From assembly GCF_019175285.1 (NCBI RefSeq), contig NC_056524.1:101650921-101714920 (forward strand): a stretch of 64,000 bases of DNA, read 5' to 3'. The stretch comes from Sceloporus undulatus (Eukaryota > Chordata > Lepidosauria > Squamata > Phrynosomatidae). Positions 61,901-64,000 of this stretch are shown piece by piece. Numbering within the stretch: position 1 is the first letter of the stretch; each line of letters starts with the position of its first letter. Position numbers and translations under genes: made by a program. The notes under the pieces were generated by a model that was not told where the DNA came from, made no database searches, and was given only the letters and a program-made list of their open reading frames with translations.

Positions 61901-64000
61901 AGAATCAACTGATTCAAGTTTCCCATTCCTGGACATGTGATTTTTGACAGTTGTCAACTTGGAAATAATAATTAAAAATATCTTTTTCCTTGCAATCTTT
62001 ATTACTACTACCAAATGTCACAAGTCTCTTTCAAATCTCCTATGTATATTCTCTACATCTTTACACTTTATACCAAATTTAGCTTTCCCCTTTTTATTCC
62101 CTCTTTTGCTGATGGATTGTGACAACAAAGTTTAGTCTAAAAAGCAGGTAATTAGCATTATTTTTCACCGTTCTCATCCAAAATTTTACTTCTTTGGGAC
62201 TCCACATCTTTTGTTATTTTAAGTTATACTTAAGAGATATGGACACATTTTAAATTCAAAATGGGGCTCAGCAGCCTTTTAAAATCTTTAGCACTACAGT
62301 TTAAATCCAGCTTTCCAGCTTAGTTTTAAAAGACCTTAGTAGAGTTAAGAGGGGAATGTGCAGAAAGTTGTTACCTAAACAGAAGTCCTCTGTATTATTA
62401 TTTTTTTCAAGAGAATGATAAAGCAGGGAATGGTTCTTGTCAATTTCTTATGCACAACATATGATTTTAATTCCTAGATCAGAGGAAGGGAAGCAAGTAT
62501 ACTTCAACGCCATGGATAATTCTTGGAGTTTGTTTGGTAGCGAACTTATTTCTGAGTTCGATCTTTCTGATTTCCATCTTGTTTGTGATCTGGGAGGTGA
62601 GTACTGCAAATTGTTAACCATATTCCTTTATACTCATTTCAAAATCATATTGTTAGATGTTTTGGGAGACAAAGGAGATAATCACACACTGACGGGACAG
62701 GGTTGGGCTCCCATCCTTATCCTGTCTGTGACTGCGATTGCACAAAAGCCTTTTATACTGAAGCGCTGATGCTGTCATTATCTGCCATTGAAGTAGAAAT
62801 ACTGCTTCATTTTGCCACAGGCACAAAATTATGGACAGTCACATCTGATATATTATCCAGAATTTGTATACTAGAATGCTTTGGAAGTGAGTTGAATAAT
62901 ACAGCACATAATTCAAAAAATGTTTTTGTATACTGTTCGTTTTTTAAGGAGGTAGTGGTTTTTTCGCCAAAGAACATATTTCATCATACCCAAATTCTAC
63001 TGTGACCATTTTTGACTTACCTGAAGTAATAGAAACAGCAAAGAAGAATTTTCTGGGCTCAGAGGAATGCCGGATTTTATTCCAGGAAGGTAAAATATTA
63101 TTTGTTTTATGCATATCATTTGGCAATGTCTCTCCAGCATTTCAAACATCTTTGCCAGCCTTACCTGGTTTGTTAGGGACTGCACTTTAGGCAAGTGAAA
63201 GATGTGCTGTACACTGAGCTTTCCTCCTTTTGTGCATACCACTCCAGCATAACCTTTTCCTTGCTGAAAAGTAGAAATGCAAAACATGCTAGTGGATCAT
63301 TTCAGCATTCAGGTACCATAGCACTTAATGCATCTGATCCAATGTTTGCAAGTTATATTTCATTGAATTGCAGTGCTTTGTGTAAACAAACTTATTTCAA
63401 TTACTTGACTATAATTAGTAGCAAGAAGGTTTTTATTTTTAAATATTAAAATAGGTAAAATATAATAATCTTGTTTTTCCTTTTAAAATGTAAATCTTTT
63501 ATAAATTTTTATACAAACAATTTAGTTCAGAACAAAATAATCAACATTCTAGAAAGAGAAAAAGGAAAAAAGGAAAAAAGGAAAAGAAAACAAAGAGACA
63601 GAAAAAGACTATGCATATATTACGTATATGTATATCTAAGGGTCACAATAAGTCACACATCAACAATAACAACAGCAACAACAAAAACTAAAACCAATCT
63701 ATTCTAAAATAAACTAAGATTAACAACAACATACTAAAACATTAACTGTAAAAATAAACAAAACCTAAGTAAATCCTAAGTAAAACACAAAAGAGCTCTG
63801 AGCCCTAACACTAATAAGAAAAGAAAACTGAAAAAAGGGGAAAAATACCATTACAGATTAAATTAGATTAAACCTATTAGAATTACTAGTAACCATAACC
63901 ACAGATTATAACATTGTTTGATTTCTTATTGCTCAAAAAGACCATAAATTGTTTCATCTTTTTTTTTAAAACAAATCTTCAATTGGTTTATCTTTTAAAA
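55024..64000 (+). CDS. ASMT: ASMT-like methyltransferase, copy C (5' part, exons 1-6)
   Basis: Six coding exons are in the window: 55024-55092, 57047-57221, 59345-59474, 60834-60902, 62478-62596 and 62949-63089. They give 234 open codons. Exons 7 and 8 should lie beyond 64000. Lengths and phases equal those of copy B except exon 1, which matches copy A. Dimerisation domain: I-M-F-T-A-A-E-L-G-V-F-D-L-L. The SAM motif is DLGGGSG, followed by V-T-I-F-D-L-P-E-V-I and L-F-Q-E-G. Exon 4 (R-E-G-K-S-Q-I-K-S) is closest to copy B. The catalytic His and the substrate residues cannot be seen. This copy lies 8.5 kb after copy B in the same orientation with its own upstream block. It is the best candidate in this window for an unaltered family member, because none of its visible motifs is disturbed. 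Confidence 0.85.
55303..55352 (-). ncRNA. Hammerhead-ribozyme-like motif (left arm, minus strand)
   Basis: Minus strand: CTGAAGA, one extra T, a 6-bp stem II (GCCGGC with GCTGGT, two wobble pairs), loop, GAAAC, ATC. The flanks TTCT and AGAA can pair as stem I. All core strands are recognisable. Confidence 0.5.
55441..55486 (+). ncRNA. Hammerhead-like motif (right arm, plus strand), degenerate
   Basis: The inverted copy of the left-arm motif: 'tgaagatgccagccacagac' with stem II GCCAGC/GCTGGT, then GAAACGTC and 'agaaag'. Its first core strand departs from consensus. Confidence 0.4.
55940..55989 (+). repeat. (TTTC)n microsatellite
   Basis: About twelve TTTC units in intron 1 of copy C. The phenylalanine- and leucine-rich frames over it are not genes. 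Confidence 0.9.
56814..56842 (+). repeat. (TTTC)n microsatellite
   Basis: Six to seven units, intron 1 of copy C. Confidence 0.8.
57047..57221 (+). CDS. ASMT: Copy C exon 2
   Basis: 175 nt after 'cattcctag'. I-M-F-T-A-A-E-L-G-V-F-D-L-L-R-E through R-K-D-N-I. Confidence 0.9.
57332..57533. mobile_element. Palindromic 'acagacaggcc' MITE
   Basis: Same family as 42552: 'cagacaggccaaaataaagc', 'gggtcactttggag', mirrored by 'aaagtgacctgaagctgctt' and 'aggcctgt'. Starts 110 bp after exon 2 of copy C. Confidence 0.65.
58722..59040 (+). mobile_element. tRNA-derived SINE, forward
   Basis: Head with 'cactcagcagttaagatg' and a degenerate B box ('cggcagttcaaggccc'), body 'gtgagctcccatcactggtc', 'gcagtcatgctggccacatg', 'ggacatgacttgac', end 'ggaaaacctttactttt'. 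A third SINE family in the window. Intron 2 of copy C. Confidence 0.65.
59345..59474 (+). CDS. ASMT: Copy C exon 3
   Basis: 130 nt, G-L-Y-G-N-T-V-L-A-D-L-Y-L-A-K through L-S-D-A-V-R. Closest to copy B, also in the preceding intron bases. Confidence 0.9.
60233..60432. mobile_element. Palindromic 'gggcctgaacagacag' MITE, right end missing
   Basis: Same family as 42552 and 57332. The right arm stops after 'cctccaaagtgaccc'. Intron 3 of copy C. Confidence 0.6.
60834..60902 (+). CDS. ASMT: Copy C exon 4
   Basis: 69 nt, [14 protein letters not shown] to F-Q-L-V-Y-R. Confidence 0.88.
60930..62150 (-). repeat. Unclassified, LINE-like reversed 3' region
   Basis: 'tttttattaaacacac' followed by long A- and C-rich text without frames looks like the reversed 3' UTR of a LINE. 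A similar start recurs at about 63485-64000. Only weakly supported. Intron 4 of copy C. Confidence 0.25.
62478..62596 (+). CDS. ASMT: Copy C exon 5
   Basis: 119 nt, R-S-E-E-G-K-Q-V-Y-F through F-H-L-V-C-D-L-G. Confidence 0.9.
62949..63089 (+). CDS. ASMT: Copy C exon 6
   Basis: 141 nt, G-G-S-G-F-F-A-K-E then V-T-I-F-D-L-P-E-V-I to L-F-Q-E-G. Followed by GTAAAA. Confidence 0.9.
63485..64000 (-). repeat. Unclassified, LINE-like reversed 3' region
   Basis: 'ataaatttttatacaaacaa' then A-rich sequence with (GAAAAAG)-type and (AAC)-type runs. Resembles the tract at 60930. Intron 6 of copy C, cut by the window end. Confidence 0.25.

Overview
The window looks like chromosomal DNA of a squamate reptile (lizard). 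The basis is intron-rich genes with vertebrate splice sites, CR1, L2 and RTE-type LINEs, tRNA- and 5S-derived SINEs, and very many short hAT-, Tigger- and Harbinger-like elements of the kind common in lizards. The assignment is inferred from the repeat mix and was not tested by a search.

The only host genes I can support form a head-to-tail array of acetylserotonin O-methyltransferase-like (ASMT/HIOMT family) genes, all on the + strand. Two orphan, decayed copies of the last coding exon lie at 4.2 kb and 8.5 kb. Copy A (10785-25053, 8 coding exons, 338 codons) and copy B (30729-46528, 8 coding exons, 340 codons) are complete with intact reading frames. Copy C starts at 55024 and leaves the window after exon 6 (63089). 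Exon lengths and intron phases are almost identical in the three genes. All begin with a short first coding exon behind a shared upstream block, so they arose by tandem duplication and probably each kept its own promoter.

The array appears to have diverged in function. Copy A has Cys where human ASMT has the catalytic His255. Copy B keeps that His but lacks the equivalents of Asp256 and Glu311. Both have replaced the residues matching the substrate contacts Asn302 and Gln306. Each is therefore unlikely to be a standard melatonin-forming enzyme.

The rest of the window is transposon debris. Notable items are: two inverted-arm insertions with long target duplications (15 bp at 39 kb, 12 bp at 55 kb) that carry hammerhead-ribozyme-like cores; a family of about 160-bp elements with 7-bp target duplications (three copies); a hAT element with a perfect 8-bp duplication inserted 33 bp before an exon of copy B; GC-rich elements made of serial hairpins, one nested in a CR1 LINE; a U6 snRNA pseudogene; and a broken Ty3/Gypsy fossil at about 50-52.5 kb next to a (GATA)n tract and a 10-N assembly gap. 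I saw no other host gene, no rRNA or functional tRNA gene, and no CRISPR.
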